Part shown: piece after piece, positions 56,721 through 64,000 of the stretch
Layout of the letters: each line of letters opens with the position of its first letter
Position numbering within the stretch: position 1 is the first letter of the stretch
Source: Gammaproteobacteria bacterium UBA2679
GTDB taxonomy: Bacteria > Pseudomonadota > Gammaproteobacteria > Pseudomonadales > Oleiphilaceae
Direction of reading: 5' to 3'
NCBI GenBank assembly: GCA_002354735.1
Contig: DEMD01000001.1
Location: forward strand, 62,001-126,000
DNA: 64,000 nt
The notes under the pieces: generated by a model
Seen by the model: only the letters and a program-made list of their open reading frames with translations
What the model was told of the DNA's origin: nothing
Database searches by the model: none
Program-made: the position numbers and the translations under genes

Positions 56721-58667
56721 TCAGGCTGACTTGCTGTCGAGGGAAGGCGGGGTCCTTTCTGCAAGTACGCGACCGATGAGAGATTGCAGCACATCGCTCT
56801 TGCCAGCGAGCCCGTCCACGGCTTTCCCAATCGACAGCGACTTGGCAAAATTGTCGAAGAAGTGTGCCTCCCCGCCGACGATGTCGATCTTGGCTTTGCC
56901 GAGTGCGACCGCCAAGACCTCGGCGTTTTCTTTGGCGATCTCCTTGCCGGCCTCGATGGAAGCCAGGGCTTCTTTCAGGGCTGTTTCGAGTCCCATGCGG
57001 AACTCTTCATGCTGGCGTGCTTCGACACTCATTGTGCCCATGGCGTTGAACTTCTCGACCAGACCATCGGCCTCGGCCTTGAACTGCTCACGCGTGACTT
57101 CAGCATGTGCCATACCGATTTCACGGGCAGCCCTGGCATCTGACTCACCCTGCGCAGCCGTGACATCGGCGCGGGCCTTGCCGGTACCCAGCAAGGCATC
57201 CGCATCTGCATTGCCTTTCGCTATGATGACTCGCGACTCGGCGAGACCCTCTTTCTCCAGTGCCGCTGCCAGCGCTTCTTTTACACTCGCATCTGCCAGA
57301 CCAGGAGCCGCACGTTCAGCCTGTAGACTTTCTGCAAGCTTCTTGCGGGCATCTGCCTCTTTCGCAGCCGCTTCGAGATTCGCCTGCGCCAGGGCGGTGA
57401 TTTCGACAGCCTTATGTTTGGCGGACAATTCTTCGGCTTCGGCGGCCTTCACCTGCTTGACCTTGTCTTCTTCAGCAGCGGCTTCAGCAGCCAGCACGCG
57501 TGTCTGCTTGGCGCGATCGGCTTCGGAGACCTCACGAACTTCCTTGATGCGCTCCTCTTCGATGGCAACCGTTTTGTCCACGACCACACGTTCGCGGATA
57601 ACGTTCGCAATTTCCTTCTTCTGAACTTCGACAGCTTTCTCGGCTTCGATACGCTGCAGCTCAACTTCACGCTCGCGGGAAACAACTTCCAGATCGCGGG
57701 CCCGGGTGACTTTCTCTTCTTCAATGACTACAGCACGTAGACGGTTCTGTGCAGCGACTTCAACTTCCCGCTGCTGGTTCTCGCGCTGAACAGCAAGATC
57801 CTGCTCAACCCGAATCGTCGCGCTATCGGATTTCTGCCGCTCCTCTTCCTGTACCTTCTTCGTCTCGGCCTCTTCACGGGCGCGCAGCGTAGCAATCTCA
57901 CGCGCCTGTCTGGCTTCGGCATCGGCCTGCTGCCGCTCGAGCGCAAGCATGGCCTCCTTGGTTTCAACGTTCTTTTTCTTGATCGCCAGCTCTTCATTAC
58001 GCTCGAGATTATTCGTGTGAACGTTCTGCGTGCTGGTCAGCTCGGTAATCTTTCGGATGCCTTCGGCGTCCAGAATATTGTGAGGATCGAGCGACGACTT
58101 AGGTGTCTGCTCCAGATAATCGATCGCTACATCTTCGAGGATGTAGCCGTTAAGATCTTGACCAATGGCTTCGAGGATCTTGTCACGAAAGTCCTGACGG
58201 TTTTCGAACAGCTTGATGAACTCAATTTGCTTACCGACGGTCTTCAATCCCTCGGAGAATTTGGCATTGAACAGCAGGTTTACGGCATCACGATCAGACG
58301 CCCGGCTAGCACCTAGCGATTTGGCAACTTTCAGAACGTCCTCAGCCGTTTCGTTCACCCGTAAATAAAAGGCGACGGTGATATCGGCACGAAGATTGTC
58401 GGCACAGATCAGACCATCTTTGCCACGTCGATCCACTTCGAGCGTGATCAACGAGATTTTCATCAGCTCTTTTCGGTAGATGATGGGATAGACCATGGCA
58501 CCGGTGAAATGCACCTTTGGGCTGGACGACATGTCATTGACGATAAGCGCCGTTCCCTGATCGACCTTGATGTAAAAAGACTTGAAGAGAACTGCCATAC
58601 CGACAAGCACAGCGAAAAATATACCCACTCCAGTTATCAGGGGCATCAATACCGATAAATCAGCCAT
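56721..58667 (-). CDS. Flotillin-like SPFH/band-7 protein, YqiK type
   Basis: The 648-residue protein has one N-terminal membrane segment (LITGVGIFFAVLVGMAVLF), a SPFH/band-7 domain (to about residue 210) and a very long Glu/Lys/Ala-rich coiled coil, as in E. coli YqiK and eukaryotic flotillins. Flotillins oligomerise in ordered membrane domains. The end holds the typical flotillin AEADGLVEKFNAMGTMS segment. It follows the YqiJ-like gene by 42 bases, the same pairing as yqiJ-yqiK in E. coli. Confidence 0.9.
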   Translation of the reverse strand: MADLSVLMPLITGVGIFFAVLVGMAVLFKSFYIKVDQGTALIVNDMSSSPKVHFTGAMVYPIIYRKELMKISLITLEVDRRGKDGLICADNLRADITVAFYLRVNETAEDVLKVAKSLGASRASDRDAVNLLFNAKFSEGLKTVGKQIEFIKLFENRQDFRDKILEAIGQDLNGYILEDVAIDYLEQTPKSSLDPHNILDAEGIRKITELTSTQNVHTNNLERNEELAIKKKNVETKEAMLALERQQADAEARQAREIATLRAREEAETKKVQEEERQKSDSATIRVEQDLAVQRENQQREVEVAAQNRLRAVVIEEEKVTRARDLEVVSREREVELQRIEAEKAVEVQKKEIANVIRERVVVDKTVAIEEERIKEVREVSEADRAKQTRVLAAEAAAEEDKVKQVKAAEAEELSAKHKAVEITALAQANLEAAAKEADARKKLAESLQAERAAPGLADASVKEALAAALEKEGLAESRVIIAKGNADADALLGTGKARADVTAAQGESDARAAREIGMAHAEVTREQFKAEADGLVEKFNAMGTMSVEARQHEEFRMGLETALKEALASIEAGKEIAKENAEVLAVALGKAKIDIVGGEAHFFDNFAKSLSIGKAVDGLAGKSDVLQSLIGRVLAERTPPSLDSKSA

Positions 58668-58709
58668 TACTTGGTTTCTCCGCAGCCAACTGCTTTTATT
58701 GAACTGTGT

Positions 58710-59411
58710 TTAGTTAAGGGAGGTCCCTTCGAATTCCTGCTCGGAAACGACCCGATAGGCGTTTTCCTCTGCGGAGTAATCCAGGAGTACAACACGATCA
58801 CCACGTGCAAAGACCTGACCGCCTGTGGCACGTACTTTTAAGATTAGACCTGCACCGCCATCATTCAACATGGCTTCTCCAAAACCGGCGTTTACATGTT
58901 TCGTGCGCACGATAGCGACCTGCCCGAGCACGCGCTTAATCGTCTGCTGGTCAGTCTGTTGAAAGAAGCGACGTAGAGGTTTGATGACCACTGCAGTACA
59001 CAGAACCGCGCAATACAGTGAGACGGACAGAATCGGAATTCCTACCAGATATCGAAGCACGCCGTCCGGGACGAAGGGGAAGATGAGGTGCACGGTGTAG
59101 TAAGAAATCAACCAGCCGAACAGCGCTACAAAGGAGAGGATCACTGTAACCGGAACACCCACGAGACCATACCGGAGCATCAGACCAGCCAGGGCATTCG
59201 GCCCCGACTGCCCCGAATCCATACCAGAGTCAAACGTGCCATCGGCCTGCGTGAGATCGATGTGCAACAACTTGATGTCGACGATCCCCAACACGGCAAC
59301 GAGCCAGTACAACGCGAGAACCGCAAGTACGAAAGTAAAGATCACGGTCGGAAACGAGGCGATGTTCTGATAGAAAGGATCCATATCATCCACCAACAAC
59401 AGTGCAAACAT
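58710..59411 (-). CDS. YqiJ-like membrane protein with OB-fold (NfeD-related)
   Basis: The 233-residue protein has several membrane segments (VIFTFVLAVLALYWLVAVLGI, VPVTVILSFVALFGWLI, ILSVSLYCAVLCTAVVI) and a soluble C-terminal OB-fold-like beta domain (GQVAIVRTKHVNAGFGEAML, KVRATGGQVFARGDRVVLLDYS). Proteins of this kind pair with flotillins (YqiJ with YqiK; NfeD with SPFH proteins). Spaced 10 bases after the PspA-like gene. Confidence 0.85.
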   Translation of the reverse strand: MFALLLVDDMDPFYQNIASFPTVIFTFVLAVLALYWLVAVLGIVDIKLLHIDLTQADGTFDSGMDSGQSGPNALAGLMLRYGLVGVPVTVILSFVALFGWLISYYTVHLIFPFVPDGVLRYLVGIPILSVSLYCAVLCTAVVIKPLRRFFQQTDQQTIKRVLGQVAIVRTKHVNAGFGEAMLNDGGAGLILKVRATGGQVFARGDRVVLLDYSAEENAYRVVSEQEFEGTSLN

Positions 59412-59420
59412 AGCGAACCC

Positions 59421-60122
59421 CTAAGCCTTCTTCGCCGCACCCTTCTTTCGTAAGCGAGCCAGAATGTCATCGGCGCGATGCGCATTGGCGGTGATACCCG
59501 CAGCCTGCAGCTTCTCCTGAAGCGAATCATCAGAGTTTTCTCTGGCGAGCTCGCTGGCCGCGTTCATTTGCGCGCCCTTGAGGGCCTGCTGCTCCTTGAT
59601 CCGCTCGAGCGAGTCGAGCGCCGTGCGCATTTTTGAATCAGAGCCACTGTGTCTCTCGGCAACAGCAGCCTGCGCACGCTGAACGTTGTCGGTAGCCTTC
59701 ACTGTGTCGACCTGCTGCTTGAGGCGCTTTAGATCACGCTCCGTCTGCTTGAGTGCAGCTCGCATTTGCTCGGCATGGTTAGCGAAGCCCTGAACTGATT
59801 CGTCTTCCTGAGCAACCTGACTTTCGAGTTCGGCAATCTTCTCGGCCACTTCTGTAGCAAGGGCCTCATCACCCTTCTCCAGCGCCTTTAACGCATAGCC
59901 TTCATGCTCGGCAATTTTCGACTGCAGGTTTTTGCGCTTTTCTTCCGCCAGCTTCTGCCGTGCCAGGATTTCCGCGAGACTGTTTTTCGAAAGCCGCAGC
60001 GCCTCGGAGGCATCGCGTACTTCCTGATCAAGAATGCGCAGAGCCTGACTATCCACAATACTTTCGCCAGCTTCGGAAACGCCACCGCGGAGGGCGGTCA
60101 TCATTTTCACCCAGATATTCAT
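59421..60122 (-). CDS. PspA/IM30 family protein (YjfJ-like)
   Basis: PspA/IM30 proteins are ESCRT-III-like, coiled-coil proteins that bind and repair stressed inner membrane. The 233-residue protein starts MNIWVKMMTALRGGVSEAGE, then has the family hairpin of helices (ILDQEVRDASEALRLSKNSL, ALEKGDEALATEVAEKIAELE, HAEQMRAALKQTERDLKRLK). It is most like YjfJ, the PspA paralogue that pairs with DUF2170 in E. coli yjfI-yjfJ. GAGGAA ribosome site; 18 bases after the DUF2170 gene. Confidence 0.9.
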   Translation of the reverse strand: MNIWVKMMTALRGGVSEAGESIVDSQALRILDQEVRDASEALRLSKNSLAEILARQKLAEEKRKNLQSKIAEHEGYALKALEKGDEALATEVAEKIAELESQVAQEDESVQGFANHAEQMRAALKQTERDLKRLKQQVDTVKATDNVQRAQAAVAERHSGSDSKMRTALDSLERIKEQQALKGAQMNAASELARENSDDSLQEKLQAAGITANAHRADDILARLRKKGAAKKA

Positions 60123-60140
60123 CGCTTCATTCCTCGCTTA

Positions 60141-60782
60141 TCAGCTATTGGCCGTGTCTGTATGTAGATACTCGGCGTAGCCTTCCGTTGCCTGAATCAC
60201 ATTGTCGCCCAGCACTTCAATTTCCAGAATCACGTTCTGCAGCAAGGAAGCTGAGCTGAGGGCGCCAAACATATGGTAGTAATCGTCGTCACCGACCTTA
60301 TCGAGGCTGATTGTCGACAAGGGGAAGTACTTGTGGGTCCGCAGTACCGCGTCATTGAAGGCTGCAATGTCCTTCACATCTGTCGCAGGCCAGAGCACAG
60401 CTTCTGCGATCATCTGCTCTCCCGATACAGTCAGAAAAATCGGCAGATCCCCAAGCTCGTGCATTTGGATATGAATCGACTGCTCAACCCCATCGATCAA
60501 CTCCAGGGTCGCTAGACCAGAGGTGGCGAATTCGGATTGTTGCAGCGCCTCGAACAGCGCGGTGGTCGTCCAAGTTGCGTGCTGATCCATTGACTGACTC
60601 CTGAGCGCCTCGGCTCGCTGATCTGAAGGGTTGCCCACCACCCGTTGCCGGAGTTGCTTTTCAGCGACTGCCAGCTGCTTGGTGTGCTCCGGAAGAATCC
60701 AGACTTCCTTCTTCACAAGCCCCTGCTCTCGCAGTCGCTGACGATAGGCGCGTTGATAATGTGCGGATGATTTTGTGTTCAT
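60141..60782 (-). CDS. DUF2170 protein (YjfI-like) with ribbon-helix-helix-like N-terminus
   Basis: A 213-residue protein. The N-terminal 45 residues (HYQRAYRQRLREQGLVKKEV then WILPEHTKQLAVAEKQL) resemble ribbon-helix-helix DNA-binding domains, with a basic helix, a short strand and helix. The remaining part is DUF2170 (TTTALFEALQQSEFATSGLA, DLPIFLTVSGEQMIAEAVLW, FPLSTISLDKVGDDDYYHMFGALS). E. coli YjfI sits next to PspA paralogue YjfJ in the same way. The ATG at 60782 fits the promoter placement and may be leaderless, since no ribosome site precedes it; an upstream extension to 60914 is unlikely. First gene of the operon. Confidence 0.82.
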   Translation of the reverse strand: MNTKSSAHYQRAYRQRLREQGLVKKEVWILPEHTKQLAVAEKQLRQRVVGNPSDQRAEALRSQSMDQHATWTTTALFEALQQSEFATSGLATLELIDGVEQSIHIQMHELGDLPIFLTVSGEQMIAEAVLWPATDVKDIAAFNDAVLRTHKYFPLSTISLDKVGDDDYYHMFGALSSASLLQNVILEIEVLGDNVIQATEGYAEYLHTDTANS

Positions 60783-60790
60783 GGAGGCAC

Positions 60791-60818
60791 AGTAAATCAT
60801 TACATGTAATTTTGTCAA
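60791..60818 (-). promoter_or_regulatory. Candidate promoter of the DUF2170-PspA-flotillin operon
   Basis: Minus-strand TTGACA (60813-60818, perfect -35) is followed after 16 bases by TTTACT (60791-60796, four of six -10 matches). Transcription would begin within a few bases of the ATG at 60782, giving a very short or leaderless mRNA. A separate TATAAT lies at about 60834-60839 but has no good -35. Confidence 0.55.
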
Positions 60819-60832
60819 AACATTACATGTAA
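60799..60832. promoter_or_regulatory. Twin TTACATGTAA operator-like palindromes
   Basis: Two identical 10-bp palindromes TTACATGTAA at 60800-60809 and 60823-60832, centres 23 bp apart (about two helical turns). One lies in the promoter spacer and the other just upstream of the -35. This is the arrangement of a repressor operator, and the RHH-like N-terminus of the adjacent gene is the obvious candidate binder. Confidence 0.75.
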
Positions 60833-60917
60833 CATTATAATGCGGAGGCGGAATTTGGAGAAAGGTACTGGGAGGGAGTAACTCGCCCCTGTTCAGGAGC
60901 GAGTGCATCAGCAAGTC

Positions 60918-61439
60918 TTACTGAACAGCTTCTACTTCGTACACTTGATAGAGGCCGATATTTTCAGTAGCCGTCACACGAACCCTTGCGTAGCGGATAG
61001 TTTGAGTACTACCAAATGTGCACCTGTAAGTGCCGCCGCTCAGCTGCAATGATGAACATGGCACATCACCACCCGTCAGGTCGGCAGTTCTGCTCCAGCT
61101 TTGTGCATCGGCAGAAACTTCGATGACCAGGTTCGGTTGTGTAGTCGAGAAGCCAGTGTTATTAGTATAGACATTCAGCTGGTTGATACTTTGCAGTGAA
61201 CCGAGGTCAACGGTCACAGCGTCGTCGGTGATATTGCCAGACCAGAACGTGTCCGGCTGCGTATTGCCATCGATGACTACAGCTGCGCTATCGTTGTCGT
61301 AGGTGGCCGTTGCAACTGGTCCTGTTGCCACAGCTTCCGTGGTCTTCGTGCCAATGGTGCCGTCGCCGGAAGAACCGCCCGAACCGCCGCCGCATGCAGT
61401 GAGAGAAAGTGTTGCTAGTACAATTGGAATCAGTCTCAT
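60918..61439 (-). CDS. Lipoprotein with discoidin (F5/8 type C-like) domain
   Basis: A 173-residue predicted lipoprotein. The signal peptide ends in lipobox LTAC, followed by a Gly/Ser linker (GGGSGGSSGDGT) and a single beta-sandwich domain with VIDGNTQPDTFWSG, AVTVDLGSLQSINQLNVYTN and the end IRYARVRVTATE, the pattern of discoidin-type carbohydrate- or lipid-binding domains. Two cysteines (CSSLQLSGGTYRC) may form a disulfide. It lies upstream of the DUF2170 operon on the same strand but a promoter separates them. Confidence 0.75.
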   Translation of the reverse strand: MRLIPIVLATLSLTACGGGSGGSSGDGTIGTKTTEAVATGPVATATYDNDSAAVVIDGNTQPDTFWSGNITDDAVTVDLGSLQSINQLNVYTNNTGFSTTQPNLVIEVSADAQSWSRTADLTGGDVPCSSLQLSGGTYRCTFGSTQTIRYARVRVTATENIGLYQVYEVEAVQ

Positions 61440-61571
61440 TTTTAAAGCACCTGGTCAGAAAGTGAGCGCAAGATACCAGCGAGCCTTTTTGGTCACAATA
61501 CAGCCAGCTGAGATATGACATTTTTTTGCAATTCGTCGCGGGGCAGCACTTCAGGCATATAGAGAACACTT

Positions 61572-62207
61572 ATGAAAATCGTGTGCGTATCCGATACACA
61601 TAGCCGCCATGAACTTGTTGCCGTACCTGATGGTGATGTTCTTATTCATGCGGGGGATTGCACTGGACGTGGCAGTGAAGAGGATCTGGTGGCGCTTGAC
61701 CGGTGGTTTTCTCGGCAGCCCCACCGGCACAAGATTCTGATCGCTGGTAATCACGACAGATTGTTCGAATCCGAACCTGCACGCGCACGCGAATTGATCA
61801 CGGCAGCTACTTATCTTGAAGACTCCGGTACGGTAATTGACGGCTTGAACTTTTGGGGCAGTCCGTGGACGCCAACCTTCTTCGACTGGCACTTCATGCG
61901 TGAGCGCGGCGCGCCGATGGCAGAAGTGTGGGAGTGCATTCCGGCGAGCACCGATGTGCTGATAACCCATGGGCCACCCATGGGTGTACTCGACGAGGTG
62001 CCGCGAGGGCCGAATGAGGTCGAGCATACCGGTTGTGCCGATCTGATGGCTGCCGTTCTGCGGGTGCGTCCAAAGATCCACATTTTCGGCCACATCCACG
62101 AAGGCTACGGGACGAGCGAGATAGATGGCACGCTGTTTATCAATGCCAGCTCCCTTGATGAGCGCTATCGACCAGTTAACCCGCCCATCGTGTTCGAGAT
62201 CAGCTGA
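61572..62207 (+). CDS. Metallophosphoesterase (MPPED/239FB-like)
   Basis: A 211-residue calcineurin-like phosphoesterase. Metal-binding motifs are visible: D8-x-H10 in VSDTHSRHE, GDCTGRG, GNHDRLFE, the histidine in VLITHGPPMGVLDE and FGHIHEGYG. FWGSPWTPTFFDWHFMRERG is typical of the MPPED1/MPPED2-like group. The substrate is unknown; relatives hydrolyse cyclic nucleotides in vitro. Convergent with corA, 13 bases apart. Confidence 0.88.
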   Translation: MKIVCVSDTHSRHELVAVPDGDVLIHAGDCTGRGSEEDLVALDRWFSRQPHRHKILIAGNHDRLFESEPARARELITAATYLEDSGTVIDGLNFWGSPWTPTFFDWHFMRERGAPMAEVWECIPASTDVLITHGPPMGVLDEVPRGPNEVEHTGCADLMAAVLRVRPKIHIFGHIHEGYGTSEIDGTLFINASSLDERYRPVNPPIVFEIS

Positions 62208-62220
62208 ATCTCTTCCGCCA

Positions 62221-63288
62221 TCAGAACCATCTCTTCTTGCGGAAATAGATCAGCATGCCGCCCATCATGCCGACGATCGCTATCCACACAAACAGATATC
62301 CATACGGTGAGGCGAGTTCCGGCATATTCAGCGAACTTGCGCCTGGGTCAAAGTTCATCCCGTACACGCCGACAAGAAAGGTCGGTGGTATGAATAGCAC
62401 CGAAATTACAGTCAGTACGCGCATGACCTCGTTCAGGCGGTGAGTCGCGTTGGACAGGTAGATATCGAGCATGCCGCTAGCAATTTCATGATAAGTTTCC
62501 AACAGCTCAGTGATGTTCACACAATGGTCATAACAGTCCCGAAGGTAGATCCGGGTGTCATCGGCCAACAGCTCCAGATTATCATCGCGCTGGAGCTGAC
62601 TGACGATATCGCGCTGCGGCCAAAGCCGTCTTCGTAACAGCAGTAATTGCCGCATCAGGAAATAGATTTCCTGGACGATGGCTTTTTCCGGCTTCTCGAG
62701 CAACTTGTCTTCCAGTACCTGAATATCTTCCGCCAGTGTTTCGACGACCGGGAAGGCATGGTCGACGATGGTATCGATCAGGGTATACGCCAGATAGTCT
62801 CCACCCCTGTGCCTGTGCTTGCTCGTCGGCTTACGTATCCGCTCCCTCACCAACAGGAAAGGATCCAATTCACCAGTACAGAACGACACGACAGTGTGAT
62901 CGGAAAGAAACAGGCAGACCTGCTCCGTCACGATCTGCTTGTTCTCGAATCTGGGAAGGCTGAGGATGACAAACGCATGCACCTCATTGACTTCCAGCTT
63001 GGCTCGATGGCCTGTGTTCAGAATGTCTTCGAGATAGAGCTCGTGAATGTCGAAAGCCTGCGAAAGCGTGCGCAATGTCGCGCTATCGGGAGCGCCCTGA
63101 ACATGAATCCAGGTGATATCGGAATCCTTGATGAAGCTGTAGCAGGCGGCCGGCTCGATCTCTGGACGCTCGGTCAGACTAGCTGGGGTATAACTCATCA
63201 TGTGCAGGCTATAGTGCCCATTCTTGACATCGGCCAGGGTACCGGGCTTGGTACCCGGCTCACTATAAGCAGTAGGAAACAGTTTCAT
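62221..63288 (-). CDS. corA: CorA family magnesium transporter
   Basis: CorA is a pentameric channel for Mg2+ (also Co2+ and Ni2+). The 355-residue protein has the large cytoplasmic N-terminal domain (ITWIHVQGAPDSATLRTLSQAF, YLEDILNTGHRAKLE), the long stalk helix and two C-terminal membrane segments. The pore signature YGMNFD (GMN motif) follows the first segment (VISVLFIPPTFLVGVYGMNF). The basic end (RKKRWF) is typical of CorA. Confidence 0.94.
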   Translation of the reverse strand: MKLFPTAYSEPGTKPGTLADVKNGHYSLHMMSYTPASLTERPEIEPAACYSFIKDSDITWIHVQGAPDSATLRTLSQAFDIHELYLEDILNTGHRAKLEVNEVHAFVILSLPRFENKQIVTEQVCLFLSDHTVVSFCTGELDPFLLVRERIRKPTSKHRHRGGDYLAYTLIDTIVDHAFPVVETLAEDIQVLEDKLLEKPEKAIVQEIYFLMRQLLLLRRRLWPQRDIVSQLQRDDNLELLADDTRIYLRDCYDHCVNITELLETYHEIASGMLDIYLSNATHRLNEVMRVLTVISVLFIPPTFLVGVYGMNFDPGASSLNMPELASPYGYLFVWIAIVGMMGGMLIYFRKKRWF

Positions 63289-63373
63289 GGGACACCGAGG
63301 CAGCTATGACGGCGTGTAGCTTCCGAGCAAAGCGTCTACATGTCAACGGCCGCCTGGCAGCACCATCTCGGGT

Positions 63374-64000
63374 CTACCAGGGGACGACTGCGCCATTGTA
63401 TGCGAAAAACTCACCGGATCGGTCGTCATCCAATTCCGCAATAACCTTGCGGAGTCCTTTCACACTCTCTTCAGTGGTGATCAGTGCCTGTGGACCGCCC
63501 ATATCAGTCTGCACCCATCCCGGATGCAGCGCGACCACACGCAAGCCGCCGTCTTTCAAATCATGCGCCAGGCTTTTGACTACCTGGTTTACCGCGCTTT
63601 TCGATGACCTATACAGGTAACTGCCCCCAGAGCTATTCTCGGCGACACTACCCATCTTGCTACTGACGACAGCAATCTTTTTCAACTTGCCGTTTTTCAA
63701 CTGTGGCAGCAATGCCCGAGCAACCATGAAGGGGGCGATGCTATTGACACTGAGGACGTCCAACCAGTCCTGTTCATTGATGTCACTGAAGTCCATGCCT
63801 TTTGGGCCATATACTCCGGCATTATTGATCAGCACATCGAGTGCAGTACCCACGAGAGACGCAGCCAGCTCGCCGATCTGGTCTGCCTGGGTCACATCGA
63901 GCTTGAAGATGGTGAGTGCGTCATGCTGTCTGGCAAGCGCAGACAGCTCATCAGCGGACTCTGGATCCCGACAACAGGCGAGGACGGTGGCGCCCTCTTC
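63374..64000 (-). CDS. Short-chain dehydrogenase/reductase (N-terminus beyond right edge)
   Basis: A classical SDR whose N-terminal glycine-rich cofactor loop lies outside the window; the visible 208 residues begin EEGATVLACCRDPESADEL. LDVLINNAGVYGPKG (NNAG), the catalytic serine in VVSSKMGSVAENS, and YRSSKSAVNQVVKSL with YxxxK are present, as is LHPGWVQTDMGG. The pattern resembles C-factor/CsgA-type and carbonyl-reductase-like SDRs. Substrate unknown. Confidence 0.87.
   Translation of the reverse strand, partial: EEGATVLACCRDPESADELSALARQHDALTIFKLDVTQADQIGELAASLVGTALDVLINNAGVYGPKGMDFSDINEQDWLDVLSVNSIAPFMVARALLPQLKNGKLKKIAVVSSKMGSVAENSSGGSYLYRSSKSAVNQVVKSLAHDLKDGGLRVVALHPGWVQTDMGGPQALITTEESVKGLRKVIAELDDDRSGEFFAYNGAVVPW

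Noticed and set aside
51418..57624. Long plus-strand open frame 55411-57624 and other long frames opposite real genes
   Set aside because: They run antisense to the giant ATPase and flotillin genes, whose motifs are unmistakable; the frames arise from codon bias and show no family motifs.

Overview
The window comes from a gammaproteobacterium, probably marine or environmental. The chromosomal backbone follows the order familiar from Pseudomonas and its relatives: the dcw (division and cell wall) cluster, then rnpB, rsmI, lpoA, yraN, diaA, sspB/sspA, the cytochrome bc1 operon, and rpsI/rplM. RNase P RNA is the gammaproteobacterial A type, and ClpXP adaptor SspB and LpoA are also gammaproteobacterial markers. 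The accessory genes (guanidine operon, secreted phospholipase, PspA/flotillin/giant ATPase operon) do not point to one genus, and I cannot name the species.

Region 1 (1-17660, minus strand) is an almost complete dcw operon read right to left: mraZ, rsmH, ftsL, ftsI, murE, murF, mraY, murD, ftsW, murG, murC, ddlB, ftsQ, ftsA, and ftsZ running off the left edge. Most genes overlap or abut, so translational coupling is likely. A well-formed sigma70 promoter is followed at once by four GTGG repeats at an exact 10 bp period, the expected MraZ operator.

Region 2 (17890-28180) holds rnpB with its terminator, rsmI, a divergent plus-strand group lpoA-yraN-diaA, sspA-sspB, the petABC bc1 operon with a clear terminator, and the rplM-rpsI ribosomal operon with promoter and terminator. 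Region 3 (28177-38280) has tatD, prfC, a COG3235-type membrane gene broken by an apparent +1 frameshift, rimI, a hypothetical gene, leuA, an NAD-dependent epimerase-like gene, yihY/brkB, and a K+/H+ antiporter.

Region 4 (38390-48240, minus strand) is a guanidine-degradation operon. A guanidine-I (ykkC) riboswitch leads into an ABC importer (binding protein, permease, ATPase), two DUF1989 proteins (carboxyguanidine deiminase type), a urea-carboxylase-type biotin enzyme best read as guanidine carboxylase, and allophanate hydrolase. Together they would take guanidine to ammonia and CO2. A good sigma54 -24/-12 element lies just upstream of the riboswitch, suggesting nitrogen control on top of the RNA switch.

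Region 5 (48400-51320) is a divergent pair of exported proteins: a PI-PLC-like enzyme carrying a C-type-lectin-like segment and a ricin-type beta-trefoil, and a lipin/LNS2-type HAD phosphatase. Region 6 (51418-60840, minus strand) is the most unusual block: a five-gene operon of a DUF2170 protein, a PspA/IM30 protein, a YqiJ-like membrane/OB-fold protein, a YqiK-like flotillin and a 1750-residue AAA+ ATPase. It is preceded by twin TTACATGTAA palindromes that overlap a promoter, and the first gene has an N-terminus resembling a ribbon-helix-helix DNA-binding domain. I read this as an autoregulated membrane-stress system. The right edge holds a discoidin-domain lipoprotein, a metallophosphoesterase, CorA and a partial short-chain dehydrogenase. 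No CRISPR array, tRNA, IS element or prophage was recognised.
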